A DNA stretch of 42,710 bases from Clostridia bacterium (GTDB taxonomy: Bacteria > Bacillota > Clostridia > DSM-8532 > SZUA-474), in contig QKEK01000318.1 in assembly GCA_003251775.1 (NCBI GenBank), positions 1-42,710 of the forward strand, read 5' to 3'. Position 1 is the first letter of the stretch. Every line of letters begins with the position of its first letter. This document shows positions 16,761 through 25,821 of this stretch, in pieces. The notes under the pieces are model-generated. The model searched no databases, was not told where the DNA came from, and worked only from the letters and a program-made list of their open reading frames with translations. Both the position numbers and the translations under genes were made by a program.

Positions 16761-17411
16761 TTGAGTGTGATAGATTTGATAAGACATGAATATATAGACC
16801 AGTATATAAGAAACACTATAAAGAGAGAAACAGGGATATTAAAAGAGCTAGAGCAGTATGCTATGGAGCATGGTGTGCCTATAATCCAGCCTGAGGTGGC
16901 GAGGATGCTATCTGTAATAATTAGAATACATAAGCCTGAAAAGGTTCTTGAGGTAGGAACAGCTATTGGTTATTCCGCAATAACGATAGCAGGAGTGCTT
17001 GGAGAAAAAGGGCTTATTGACACGGTAGAGATAAGTGAAGAGAAGGCAATACTAGCAAATGATAACATATATAGAGCAGGACTTAAGCATAGGATTAATA
17101 TAATAGTAGGAGATGCGGCTGATGTACTTAAATGTCTTGACAAAAATTATGACATGATATTTATGGATGCCGCAAAAGGGCAGTACCCCGACTTATTACC
17201 TGAGTGCTTACGCATGCTAAATTCTGGTGGGGTATTAATATCAGACAATATTCTTTTTAAGGGCTTAACAGCAAAGGAACAGGTTAAAAGGAAAAACAGA
17301 ACAATATCAAACAGGTTGAAGCAGTATTTATCTGAGTTGTGTAATCACCCAGATTTAGAAACAAGTATAATTCCTATTGGAGATGGGGTTTCTATTAGCT
17401 ATAAGAAATAA
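16761..17411 (+). CDS. O-methyltransferase, TrmR-like (tRNA 5-hydroxyuridine methyltransferase)
   Basis: This 216-residue class I SAM-dependent methyltransferase has motif I VLEVGTAIGYSA, then DTVEISEE, DAADVL, the metal-ligand region FMDAAKGQY and SDNILFKG. The fold is that of catechol-type O-methyltransferases. In B. subtilis the homologue in the same position (yrrM, trmR) methylates 5-hydroxyuridine at the tRNA wobble position. The next gene here is the U32-family partner, so that role is likely. The start is uncertain: TTG 16761 and GTG 16767 both lack a clear ribosome binding site. It lies 29 nt after mltG and may rely on coupling. Confidence 0.88.
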   Translation: MSVIDLIRHEYIDQYIRNTIKRETGILKELEQYAMEHGVPIIQPEVARMLSVIIRIHKPEKVLEVGTAIGYSAITIAGVLGEKGLIDTVEISEEKAILANDNIYRAGLKHRINIIVGDAADVLKCLDKNYDMIFMDAAKGQYPDLLPECLRMLNSGGVLISDNILFKGLTAKEQVKRKNRTISNRLKQYLSELCNHPDLETSIIPIGDGVSISYKK

Positions 17412-17423
17412 GGAGTTTAGTAA

Positions 17424-18665
17424 ATGCAAAAAGTTGAGTTGCTTGCACCAGCAGGGGATATGGAAAAATTACAAATGGCAATTGTATACGGAGCAGACGC
17501 TGTATATTTTGCAGGGAAAAAGTATGGCTTAAGAGCTGCTGCTGGAAATTTTTCGTTAGATGAAATGAAGGAAGGAATAAGCTTACTTCATTCTATGGGT
17601 AAAAAAGGCTATTTGACCATGAATATGATACCTCATAACAAGGATTTATCTGAAATAGACGAATATATAAAAAGGGTTTCTGAGATAGGTGTAGATGGAG
17701 TAATTCTATCTGATCCTAGTATTCTACAAGCTGTAAAGGACATAAATCCATGTATGGAAATTCACTTAAGTACACAGGCAAATAATACAAATTGGAAAAG
17801 TGCTGAGTTTTGGTATAAACAAGGGGTAAAACGCGTTGTACTTGCTCGTGAGCTTTCTTTAGAAGAAATAAATGAGATTAATAGCAAGAAGCCTGTAGAT
17901 TTGGAACTTGAAGCATTTGTCCATGGAGCTATGTGTATTTCTTACTCTGGACGTTGTCTGTTAAGTAATTATATGGTGCATAGAGATGCAAATCAAGGTG
18001 ATTGTGCTCATCCCTGTAGATGGAATTATCATCTTGTGGAGGAAACACGTCCTGGTGAGTATATGCCAGTATATGAAGATGAGACAGGTACCTTTATTTT
18101 TAATTCAAAGGATCTTTGTATGATAAAACATATACCTCAGCTTATTGAAAGTGGTATATATAGCTTTAAGATAGAAGGAAGGATGAAAAGCTCATTCTAT
18201 GTTGCTACTATTGTACGTGCATACAGAAAGGCAATTGATGAATATTACAATAGTATTAAACAAGAATTACCATATAAATATAATACTGAATGGTATGATG
18301 AGGTTTCTAAGGTGAGTAACAGGAGCTTTACCACAGCCTTTTTCTTCGGTAAGCCTGGAAAGGACGAACAGAATTACGGAACTAGCTCGTATGTAAAAAA
18401 CTATGATTTTATTGGTCGGGTTCTTGAGTACAGCAATGAGACAGGTATAGCTGTAGTTGAACAGAGAAATAGGATTTTTAAAGGGGAAGATATAGAGATT
18501 ATGAATCCAACAAAGGGTATTGTTAAACAGAAGATTCACTGGATGAAAAATGATAGGGATGAGCTTATAGATGTAGCACCTCATCCAAAGATGATTATTA
18601 AGCTTCCTGTTGATGAAGTGGTAGAGCAATATGCAATGCTAAGGAGAGAAATAGTAGTCCAATAG
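17424..18665 (+). CDS. U32-family protein, TrhP-like tRNA hydroxylation protein
   Basis: The 413-residue protein is a peptidase U32 family member. It shows VELLAPAGDMEKLQMA at the N-terminus, GADAVYFAGKKYGLRA, the U32 signature ELEAFVHGAMCISYSGRCLLSNY, and a Cys-rich QGDCAHPCRWNY. The older label is collagenase-like protease. Members in this gene context (YrrN/YrrO, YegQ) are now linked to prephenate-dependent 5-hydroxyuridine formation in tRNA, which fits the TrmR-like gene 12 nt upstream. AAGGAG precedes the ATG. B. subtilis has two adjacent U32 genes; only one full-length gene is present here. Confidence 0.88.
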   Translation: MQKVELLAPAGDMEKLQMAIVYGADAVYFAGKKYGLRAAAGNFSLDEMKEGISLLHSMGKKGYLTMNMIPHNKDLSEIDEYIKRVSEIGVDGVILSDPSILQAVKDINPCMEIHLSTQANNTNWKSAEFWYKQGVKRVVLARELSLEEINEINSKKPVDLELEAFVHGAMCISYSGRCLLSNYMVHRDANQGDCAHPCRWNYHLVEETRPGEYMPVYEDETGTFIFNSKDLCMIKHIPQLIESGIYSFKIEGRMKSSFYVATIVRAYRKAIDEYYNSIKQELPYKYNTEWYDEVSKVSNRSFTTAFFFGKPGKDEQNYGTSSYVKNYDFIGRVLEYSNETGIAVVEQRNRIFKGEDIEIMNPTKGIVKQKIHWMKNDRDELIDVAPHPKMIIKLPVDEVVEQYAMLRREIVVQ

Positions 18666-18681
18666 TGTTGAAATAATTTTT

Positions 18682-18790
18682 GCGATTTGATAAAAATATT
18701 GATAATAAACCATTAAGTTTTTAAAATCGCCAAGACAAAATGGCTTGGAAACCAATTATAGCAGTTATTTTTGCAAAATGTATGGGGGAG
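18682..18790 (+). ncRNA. Structured three-stem leader element, copy 1 (before degenerate kinase)
   Basis: Stem P1 closes with GCGATTT (18682-18688) and AAATCGC (18724-18730). P2 follows at once, CCAAG/CTTGG around ACAAAATGG (18730-18748). P3 is GCA/TGC (18761-18774). The element ends TATGGGGGAG, which is the ribosome binding site of the kinase at 18796. P2 sequence, linker length and tail match copies 2 and 3 at 27436 and 28537, while P1 and P3 bases differ and still pair. I recognise no known riboswitch class in it. Confidence 0.7.
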
Positions 18791-18795
18791 ATAAC

Positions 18796-19809
18796 ATGAA
18801 GAGGTTTTTTGATTTTTTTAAGGATAAACTAATATTTACATTAGGCTTTATAGTTCTAACAATAGTATTTTCTATTTTTTTTCTAAGCATCCCGCAAAAA
18901 AATTCCTTTCCATTGCTCATACTTCTTACAGCAATGTTTATTTATGTGGCTGTTATAGGAGTTGAGTACTATAAATATATTAGGTTTGTTAAGGAGCTTA
19001 TTGAATTCCAAAAGGATTCTGATTTTTTTGTGAAAGCAAACTCAACCGAACAAAGATTTTGTCTAGAGATGATAAATATAATAAAAAAGCAAGCCTGCAG
19101 GGAAAAAGATAATAATATAGAAAAGAATGATCTACTAAAGAATACAGTAAATAAATGGGGATTAATGCAAAAACAAACAGCTACTCAATTGATAGAATTA
19201 ATAAATAGTACAACAAGGCTTAGCATACCAAGAGAGGTTAAAGAACCAATTGAGGACATTAAGTACTACTGTGATAAGATATTAAACGATACAAAAATGC
19301 TCTCAGAACTAACAAAGCTAGATGAAGTGTCTGATAATAAAGAGATGGATAAATATAATTTAGTAGATCAAGTGACATACATAATTGAAAGTAATAAAAA
19401 GTCATTTAGTTATAATGGAGTAACGCCTGAAAACAAAATTTCAGAAGAAGAGGTTTACATAACAACTGACTTGAAATGGAATGGAATAATGATTAGGCAT
19501 ATACTCTCAAATGCAGTTAAATTTTCATGTATCAAAGGTGAAAGTACTACGATAACCTTTGATATTATTAAGAAAGACCATGATGTTATATTGGAAATAC
19601 ATGATCAAGGAATAGGAATTCCAGAAGATGAAATAAATAAAATTTTTCTTCCATTCTTTACAGGTAAGAATGGAAGTCTATACTCTGATTCAACAGGATT
19701 AGGACTATATATTAGTAAATGTATAGCAGATGGCTTGGGGCATGAACTAAAAATAGAGTCGGATCATGAAAATGGAACGAAGGTTAGTATTGTTTATATG
19801 CGTGCTTGA
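18796..19809 (+). CDS. Degenerate membrane histidine kinase without phospho-acceptor His
   Basis: The 337-residue protein has two N-terminal membrane segments (about residues 10-31 and 37-59) with no real extracellular domain, like intramembrane-sensing BceS-type kinases. Its ATP-binding domain is intact: N box RHILSNAVKFS, DQGIGIP, FLPFFTG and GLGLYISK. The dimerisation region reads VNKWGLMQKQTATQLIELI where BceS-type kinases have a VNxW-V-H-x-x-KTP motif. There is no His anywhere between the membrane segments and the N box, so normal autophosphorylation should be impossible. No response regulator or ABC transporter is adjacent. It may be a modulator of another kinase or a decaying paralogue. 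The start at 18796 is set by GGGGGAG, part of the structured element. Confidence 0.85.
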   Translation: MKRFFDFFKDKLIFTLGFIVLTIVFSIFFLSIPQKNSFPLLILLTAMFIYVAVIGVEYYKYIRFVKELIEFQKDSDFFVKANSTEQRFCLEMINIIKKQACREKDNNIEKNDLLKNTVNKWGLMQKQTATQLIELINSTTRLSIPREVKEPIEDIKYYCDKILNDTKMLSELTKLDEVSDNKEMDKYNLVDQVTYIIESNKKSFSYNGVTPENKISEEEVYITTDLKWNGIMIRHILSNAVKFSCIKGESTTITFDIIKKDHDVILEIHDQGIGIPEDEINKIFLPFFTGKNGSLYSDSTGLGLYISKCIADGLGHELKIESDHENGTKVSIVYMRA

Positions 19810-19824
19810 AATATATGCATATTA

Positions 19825-21477
19825 TTAAACATCTTTAGTATTTATTAGAGCAGCATTTATATCTTCATGAAAGTGTTTATCACCAAGAGTATTAACAAAT
19901 TCATACTTAATTAAGGCTTTTAGAGGTTGCTCCTGCACATTAGTTAAATGTAACTGTGTGCCTTGCTTCATACACTTTTTATATAGGCTATATAGTGCGT
20001 GAAAACCAGTAGCATCAATTGTTGGTACACTTTTCATAACAAGGATTAAAATCTTTGGAGTATCTTGTATTTGATCAATAACACTAACAAATTTTTCGGC
20101 TGCACCAAAAAAGAATGGACCATTGATTTCATATATTAATATATGCTTAGGAATGACTTTATTTAGCCTAAGGGTGCTATCAGGAGGATCAGGTAAATCT
20201 GAAAGCTCTTCAGTTATACTATTAATTTGAGTAACATCAGACATACGCTTCATAAATAATATTGCAGCCAAAACCACACCAAACTCTATTGCAATGACTA
20301 AATCAAAAACTACAGTTAGTAGAAATGTTACTAATAGTACAGTGATATCGCTTTTAGGAGCTTTTATAAGCTGAATTATAGAATTCCATTCATTCATGTT
20401 ATACGCTACTACTAGTAGAATAGCAGCAAGACAACATAACGGAATGTGCTTTGCGTATGGCATAAATAATAATGTAATTACAAGAACTGTAGCTGAATGA
20501 ACAATACCAGCAATAGGAGTACTGCCTCCGTTTTTAACATTAGTAGCAGTCCTTGCTATAGCACCTGTAGCAGGCAAACCACCAAATAGACCAGAAGCAA
20601 TATTTGCAATACCCTGAGCAACGAGTTCCATGTTTGAACGATGTCTTCCGCCAATCATACCATCAGCAACAACAGCAGATAGTAAGGACTCTATACCTGC
20701 GAGTATAGCGATAGTAAAGGCTGGCTGGATAAGAGTAGAGATTGTATTTAAATCAAGCACTGGTATTGTTGGTATAGGGAGGGCGGAGGAGATTTCTCCG
20801 AATCTTGCTCCAATAGTCTCAACATCAATTTTAAAAATTAAAGTAATTGATGTTATTGTTAAAATAGCAATTATTGAGCCAGGGAGCTTCTGTCCTATCT
20901 TGGGAATTCTTGGCCAAATAATTATTATCGCTATAGAAAGTAAGCCTAAAAGAAAGCTACTAAGATTAATTGTATTTATGTGTGCAATATAAGCCTTTAT
21001 TTTTTCAATAAAATCAGAGGGCAATGACTCTATTTGAAAGCCAAAAAAATCCTTTAGTTGAGTAAGAGCTATAGTAATGGCAATACCACTTGTGAAGCCA
21101 GTAGTAATAGGGTGAGGTATAAATTTAATGATACTACCAAACCTTAGTAGCCCCATAAAAATTAAAATAATGCCTGCCATTATTGTTGATATAATCAATC
21201 CTGATATACCATGCTTTTCAATTATTCTATATACAATAATAACAAAAGCACCAGTAGGTCCACCTATTTGAACCCTACTACCACCAAAAAAGGAAATCAG
21301 AAAACCTGCAATAATGGCTGTATGCAAACCCTTTTCTGGTGACATACCTGAGGCTATTGAAAGTGCAAGAGATAATGGAATAGCAATTATTCCTACAATG
21401 ATACCAGCGGTAATATCCTTAAGTAACTGGGGTTTACTATAATGGCTTAGAACTGTAAACAGCTTTGGTTTAAACAT
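19825..21477 (-). CDS. SulP-family inorganic anion transporter with STAS domain
   Basis: This 550-residue transporter has the SulP core (about residues 15-400) with many hydrophobic helices, an N-terminal DITAGIIVGIIAIPLSLALSIA signature, and GSRVQIGGPTGAF. A C-terminal cytosolic STAS domain (about 430-545) contains PTIDATGFHAL. SulP proteins carry sulfate, bicarbonate or other anions, often with Na+ or H+; the substrate is not decided here. No carbonic anhydrase or sulfate-assimilation gene is adjacent. GGGAGGC is seven nt before the ATG. It is convergent with the degenerate kinase gene, with only 15 nt between stops and no terminator. Confidence 0.92.
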   Translation of the reverse strand: MFKPKLFTVLSHYSKPQLLKDITAGIIVGIIAIPLSLALSIASGMSPEKGLHTAIIAGFLISFFGGSRVQIGGPTGAFVIIVYRIIEKHGISGLIISTIMAGIILIFMGLLRFGSIIKFIPHPITTGFTSGIAITIALTQLKDFFGFQIESLPSDFIEKIKAYIAHINTINLSSFLLGLLSIAIIIIWPRIPKIGQKLPGSIIAILTITSITLIFKIDVETIGARFGEISSALPIPTIPVLDLNTISTLIQPAFTIAILAGIESLLSAVVADGMIGGRHRSNMELVAQGIANIASGLFGGLPATGAIARTATNVKNGGSTPIAGIVHSATVLVITLLFMPYAKHIPLCCLAAILLVVAYNMNEWNSIIQLIKAPKSDITVLLVTFLLTVVFDLVIAIEFGVVLAAILFMKRMSDVTQINSITEELSDLPDPPDSTLRLNKVIPKHILIYEINGPFFFGAAEKFVSVIDQIQDTPKILILVMKSVPTIDATGFHALYSLYKKCMKQGTQLHLTNVQEQPLKALIKYEFVNTLGDKHFHEDINAALINTKDV

Positions 21478-21492
21478 AAATTATGCCTCCCA

Positions 21493-21524
21493 TTAAATAA
21501 GCTTTAAATTAAATAAGCTTCAAA
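21493..21524. repeat. Tandem 16-nt repeat in the sulP/mscS divergent region
   Basis: TTAAATAAGCTTTAAA and TTAAATAAGCTTCAAA lie head to tail, 15 of 16 identical, just upstream of the sulP ribosome binding site. The 366-nt gap 21478-21843 also holds the palindrome TTGTATACAA (21608-21617), identical to the core of the GntR dyad at 8831, and a small AATAC/GTATT hairpin before a TATAAT. I could not assign promoters with confidence. Confidence 0.6.
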
Positions 21525-21843
21525 TATTAGTTTTAATTATTTTAAATTAGAAGCTTGTTGTTAGGTCAATAAAAACTTATTAACAATGTAAGTATTAGCT
21601 ATAATTATTGTATACAAAATACACGCAAATTCTAGTATAACAGATTTAATAACATAATATATATGAAAAATCTACAAAAAATCATATTAAATACGGAAAG
21701 TATTTGTATAATATTTATATTTATTAGTACATTTCAGAATAATTGTGTTAACAAGGCAAAAAGCTTTTATGAAAAACATAGATATAAACCAATTAGTATG
21801 CTAATATTATTTACAAGGTAGTAAATACTGAGGGAGAGATTTT

Positions 21844-22767
21844 ATGGTTAATTATTTAAGTATTTTTGTTAATAATTCAGGATTAGATAGTAATACTTTT
21901 AAGATATTAATTTCGCTTGCAATAGCAATTATTTTAATACTAATAAAGAAACTAATACAATTGGTTTTGCAGAACAGTAAGAAGGAGATTCAATACAAAT
22001 ATAAAAGAAAAAAGATTATTGACTATACAACAACTACACTGATAATTATGTTGATTGCTATTACTTGGTTTGAAGAAACAAAATCAGTGACGACATTTTT
22101 GGGGTTATTTTCTGCTGGTCTTGCAATATCGTTGAAGGATCTTATAGTTGGTCTTGCAGGCTGGATTTTTATACTTTGGAGAAAACCCTTCTCCGTAGGT
22201 GACAGAATAGAGATAAACAATAAAGCAGGGGATGTTATTGATATCAGACTGTTTCAATTCACTATTCTGGAAATAGGTAATTGGGTTCATGGTGACCAAA
22301 GCACTGGAAGAATAATACATATTCCGAATAATGAGGTTTTTATTTATTCCATTGCAAATTATAGCAAGGGGTTTCAATACATATGGAATGAGATACATGT
22401 ACTAGTTACCTTTGAGAGTAATTGGCAGCATGCGAAAAGCTTATTACTTAACATAGCTAAAAAGCATACAGAGCATTTAACAGAAGAAGCAGATAAAAAG
22501 GTGAAAAATGCGGCTAAGAGGTATATGATATATTATTCAAGATTAACACCAACAGTTTATACAAAAGCCGTTGATAGTGGAGTATTACTAAGCATTAGAT
22601 ACTTGTGTGAGCCTAGAAAAAGACGTGAGACTGAACAGTTAATTTGGGAAGACATTTTAATAGGGTTTAAAAGTGAAGAAAATATTGATCTAGCATATAA
22701 GACTACAAGAATTTTCAATAATACTAATGAGGGTAAGACTTACTCAGAAAAGGAACTCATAAATTAA
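21844..22767 (+). CDS. MscS-family mechanosensitive channel
   Basis: The 307-residue protein has about three membrane segments, the last being the pore helix FLGLFSAGLAISLKDLIVGLAGW, followed by the MscS beta-domain signature PFSVGDRIEI and IPNNEVF. The cytoplasmic C-terminal region (about 190-300) is present. Such channels open under membrane tension and release solutes on osmotic downshift. GAGGGAGAG is five nt before the ATG. It is divergent from sulP. Confidence 0.92.
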   Translation: MVNYLSIFVNNSGLDSNTFKILISLAIAIILILIKKLIQLVLQNSKKEIQYKYKRKKIIDYTTTTLIIMLIAITWFEETKSVTTFLGLFSAGLAISLKDLIVGLAGWIFILWRKPFSVGDRIEINNKAGDVIDIRLFQFTILEIGNWVHGDQSTGRIIHIPNNEVFIYSIANYSKGFQYIWNEIHVLVTFESNWQHAKSLLLNIAKKHTEHLTEEADKKVKNAAKRYMIYYSRLTPTVYTKAVDSGVLLSIRYLCEPRKRRETEQLIWEDILIGFKSEENIDLAYKTTRIFNNTNEGKTYSEKELIN

Positions 22768-22800
22768 ATACTGACAACGCAAAAAGCTTAAACGAAGGTC

Positions 22801-22828
22801 TTGCATGTTTAGCTTAATATGGTATAAT
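22801..22828 (+). promoter_or_regulatory. Promoter of yicC operon
   Basis: TTGCAT (22801-22806), 16 nt and TATAAT (22823-22828) form a good promoter. Just upstream, CAACGCAAAAAGCTT (22775-22789) repeats exactly at 37000-37014 in the ppdK leader; there it opens a perfect stem, here an imperfect AAGCTTAAAC/GTTTAGCTT stem. Confidence 0.65.
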
Positions 22829-22896
22829 ACAATAAGGTATTCGGGAGTGACTAGAAAACGGTCAAGAATATAGTATAGAATAATGATGGTGATTTA

Positions 22897-23775
22897 ATGA
22901 TAAAAAGCATGACTGGTTTTGGAAGATATGAGTATAGGGAAGGGCAGGTCACTGCTGAAGCAGAGATTAAGTCTGTTAATCATAGATATTGTGATGTGTA
23001 TGTAAAGCTTCCAAGAAATCTAAATTATTTTGAAGATAAAGTAAAAAGGCTTATTGCAGGATACGTATCTAGAGGCAAAATGGATGTTTACCTATCATAT
23101 CTAAATGAAGGTGATGACTCAAAAGAGGTTATAATTGACGAAGCTTTAATTGATGCATATTACCGTGCATTAGATAAAATATCAAAAAAGTACAATCTAG
23201 AGAATGATGTTTCTCCTTATATACTTGGTAGATTTCCTGACGCACTAAAGGTTGAAAAGGCAGAAGAGGATGAGGCTTCTATATGGGCTGTCCTTGAGGC
23301 TTGCCTAATTAATGCTATTAACCAATTGGTTGAAATGAGGTTAATAGAGGGAGAAAAGCTAAGTAATGATATTTTAGATAAACTAACCAGCATGGAGGCG
23401 TATATAAAAAACATATCTGAACAAGCACCTCTTGTAGTTGATGAATATAAACAAAAGCTGGAGAATAGGATTAGAGACTTAATGGGTCAAAACCAAGTGG
23501 ATGAAATAAGGCTGGCAACTGAAGTAGCTATATTTGCAGATAAATGCAGTATAGATGAGGAATTAGTAAGGTTGAGTAGTCATATATCTCAACTAAGAGA
23601 CATTCTAAAGCAGGATGACCCTGTTGGGAGAAAATTAGATTTTCTTATACAGGAAATGAACAGAGAAGTAAATACAATAGGCTCAAAAGCTAATAATTTG
23701 GAGATAACTAAAAATGTTGTTGAACTGAAAAGTGAGCTTGAAAAAATAAGGGAGCAGGTTCAAAATTTAGAGTAA
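22897..23775 (+). CDS. yicC: YicC/YloC-family endoribonuclease
   Basis: The 292-residue protein starts with the family hallmark MIKSMTGFGRYE, continues with EIKSVNHRYCDVYVKLPR, and ends with a DUF1732-type region containing DPVGRKLDFLIQEMNREVNTIGSKAN. YicC proteins are endoribonucleases linked to RNA turnover. Length is normal. The start lacks a strong ribosome binding site (GATGGTGATTTA before ATG) but is fixed by the conserved N-terminus. It opens the yicC-remA-rpoZ-coaBC block. Confidence 0.93.
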   Translation: MIKSMTGFGRYEYREGQVTAEAEIKSVNHRYCDVYVKLPRNLNYFEDKVKRLIAGYVSRGKMDVYLSYLNEGDDSKEVIIDEALIDAYYRALDKISKKYNLENDVSPYILGRFPDALKVEKAEEDEASIWAVLEACLINAINQLVEMRLIEGEKLSNDILDKLTSMEAYIKNISEQAPLVVDEYKQKLENRIRDLMGQNQVDEIRLATEVAIFADKCSIDEELVRLSSHISQLRDILKQDDPVGRKLDFLIQEMNREVNTIGSKANNLEITKNVVELKSELEKIREQVQNLE

Positions 23776-23823
23776 AAAATGTTACAAAAAATAGATTACA
23801 GAATGAGAAAGGTTTGAGTATAA

Positions 23824-24096
23824 GTGAAGCTTATTAATATAGGATTTGGTAATATTGTATCAGCAAGTAAAATTATTGCCATTGTTAGTCCTGAATCTGC
23901 ACCTATAAAAAGAATGATACAGGAAGCGAGAGATGGTGGAGCACTAATTGATGCTACATATGGCAGAAGAACCAGAGCAGTTATAATAACCGATAGTAGC
24001 CACATAATTCTTTCTGCAATTCAACCTGAAACTATAGCACACAGGTTAGATAATAAAGAAACTACAAATGATGAAACTGAAACCTTAGAAGAATGA
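23824..24096 (+). CDS. remA: RemA/DUF370 family regulator
   Basis: This 90-residue protein is a DUF370/RemA homologue, with [18 protein letters not shown] at the start and [27 protein letters not shown]. In B. subtilis RemA is a DNA-binding activator of matrix and osmoprotection genes. The start is GTG 23824, after GAAAGG about 12 nt upstream. An acidic tail (DDETETLEE-like) extends beyond the conserved core. In most Firmicutes gmk follows directly; here the next gene is rpoZ. Confidence 0.93.
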   Translation: MKLINIGFGNIVSASKIIAIVSPESAPIKRMIQEARDGGALIDATYGRRTRAVIITDSSHIILSAIQPETIAHRLDNKETTNDETETLEE

Positions 24097-24197
24097 AGGT
24101 ATATAAGATTTAGTACAAAAAGTGCTGTTAAATTAAATGTAAGTGACTAATATTGTTGCTTACTTTAGAATAAATGATAAAATAAGGAGTGTTATTT

Positions 24198-24389
24198 ATG
24201 ATTAAACCATCAATGGGTGAGCTTTTAACAAAGGTTGATAGCAGATATTCTTTAGTTATTGCTGTTGCAAAAAGAGCAAGACAATTAACTGAGGATACAA
24301 TGAGCATTAATATTAAGAAGGTAACTAAGCCTGTTTTAACTGCAATTAAGGAAATTGACAGTGGAAAGGTTATCTGTTATAGAGATTAA
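24198..24389 (+). CDS. rpoZ: RNA polymerase omega subunit
   Basis: The 63-residue product begins MIKPSMGELLTKVDSRYSLV and has the omega signature AKRARQL. It stabilises the beta' subunit of RNA polymerase. The ORF track starts at a GTG nine nt upstream; the ATG at 24198 follows AAGGAG with a seven-nt gap and gives the usual N-terminus. The 101 nt between remA and this gene cannot hold gmk. Confidence 0.92.
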   Translation: MIKPSMGELLTKVDSRYSLVIAVAKRARQLTEDTMSINIKKVTKPVLTAIKEIDSGKVICYRD

Positions 24390-24478
24390 ACTAAATATAC
24401 AATATCGGATTACACTCTACTAAGAGTTGTAAAGTGTTAATTAGCTACAAGGGCTACTTAACAAAAAAGAAGGTACAA

Positions 24479-25690
24479 ATGGATAGGAAAGTAAACATTG
24501 TAGTAGGAGTGTGTGGCGGAATAGCTGCATATAAGACTGTAGAAGTAGTTAGCAGGCTAAAGAAAACGGGATATAATGTACATGTAATAATGACACGAAA
24601 TGCACAGGAATTTATTACACCTTTGACCTTTCAGACAATATCATCAAATAAGGTAGATACTGATATGTTTGAAAGACCTGATGTATGGGATGTGCATCAT
24701 ATTTCCCTTGCCCAAAAGGCTGACTTAGTTCTGGTTGCACCTGCAACAGCCAATATTATTGGTAAGATAGCTACTGGTATAGCTGACGACCTTCTATCAA
24801 CAGTAATAATGGCAACAAAAAGCAAGGTTGTATTTGTTCCTGCCATGAATACTGCTATGTTTGAAAATTCAATTGTACAAGAAAATATTTCAAGACTTCA
24901 AAAGGCTGGATACTGTTTTATTGAGCCTGATATAGGATTAATGGCATGTGGAACAGCTGGTAAAGGTAGATTTCCCGAGCCAAAGGATATAGTTGAGTAT
25001 ATAAAGTCAGTACTAATAAGTAACAATAAGGATTTTGATGGTAAAAGGGTTTTGATATCTGCTGGACCTACCAGGGAAATGATAGACCCAGTTAGATTTT
25101 TATCTAATAGGTCTTCAGGTAAAATGGGGTATGCGATTGCTCAGGCTGCATATTATAGGGGTGCTGATGTAAGACTTGTAACAGGTCCAGTAGCTGATCA
25201 TATATCAAAACAAATATCTTCTGATATAAATGTAATAAATGTGACTACCGCTACTGAAATGAATACAGTAATGCTTAGTGAGTATCATAACTGTGATATA
25301 GTAATTATGGCTGCAGCTGTTGCCGACTATATGCCAAAATGCTTTTCTAATATGAAAATAAAAAAGAACGAAGAGGAGCTTTCGTTTAAGCTGGTAAGAA
25401 CACCAGATATAGCAAAAAATCTAGGCGAGATTAAGTCTTATAATAAGCTACATATAGGCTTTGCAGCTGAAACAGAGAATCTCATAGAAAATTCATTAAA
25501 TAAAATTGGAAAAAAGAAATTAGATTTTATTGTTGCTAATGACATTACTCAAAAGGGAGCTGGCTTTGAGGTAGACACTAACATTATAAAAATTATAAAA
25601 CCTAATAAAGAAATAATAGAATATCCTATATTAAGCAAAAAAGAAGCTGCTAATGCAATACTTGATGAGGTTTCAAAGCTGATCAAGTAA
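24479..25690 (+). CDS. coaBC: Bifunctional CoaBC (phosphopantothenate-cysteine ligase/decarboxylase)
   Basis: This 403-residue bifunctional enzyme makes 4'-phosphopantetheine for coenzyme A. The N-terminal CoaC flavoprotein half shows GVCGGIAAYKTVEV, the catalytic His in VHHISLAQKADL, PATANIIGK, and the MNTAMFEN and LMACG motifs. The CoaB half shows SAGPTREMIDPVRFLSNRSSGKMG, MAAAVADYMP and VANDI. The ORF track begins 15 codons early; ATG 24479 follows AGAAGG by five nt. It lies 89 nt after rpoZ in the conserved block. Confidence 0.95.
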   Translation: MDRKVNIVVGVCGGIAAYKTVEVVSRLKKTGYNVHVIMTRNAQEFITPLTFQTISSNKVDTDMFERPDVWDVHHISLAQKADLVLVAPATANIIGKIATGIADDLLSTVIMATKSKVVFVPAMNTAMFENSIVQENISRLQKAGYCFIEPDIGLMACGTAGKGRFPEPKDIVEYIKSVLISNNKDFDGKRVLISAGPTREMIDPVRFLSNRSSGKMGYAIAQAAYYRGADVRLVTGPVADHISKQISSDINVINVTTATEMNTVMLSEYHNCDIVIMAAAVADYMPKCFSNMKIKKNEEELSFKLVRTPDIAKNLGEIKSYNKLHIGFAAETENLIENSLNKIGKKKLDFIVANDITQKGAGFEVDTNIIKIIKPNKEIIEYPILSKKEAANAILDEVSKLIK

Positions 25691-25776
25691 ACAGATAAAC
25701 AAAAATGGAAAAATAAAGGGTGAAAGAAAATAATCTGTATAATTACATAGATAAATAAGGTTTAAATGTAGTTTTC

Positions 25777-25821
25777 TTTCGACACACTTTTTTATAAAGA
25801 AAGGAATGGTTGTAAATAATG
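25777..25821 (+). promoter_or_regulatory. Recurrent ~45-nt leader, copy C (glyS)
   Basis: TTTCGACACACTTTTTTATA, then AAGAAAGGAATGGTTGTAAA resembles the leaders of the radical SAM gene and hydB. CTTTC (25776-25780) can pair with GAAAG (25799-25803) and hide the ribosome binding site. The near ATG (25806) is out of frame and opens a seven-codon reading frame (MVVNNEG) that overlaps the glyS start. No T-box antiterminator motif is present, though many Firmicute glyS genes have one. Confidence 0.5.

Noticed and set aside
25691-25818. T-box riboswitch before glyS
   Set aside because: The gap is only 128 nt and contains no AGGGTGG-type T-box, no specifier stem and no antiterminator.
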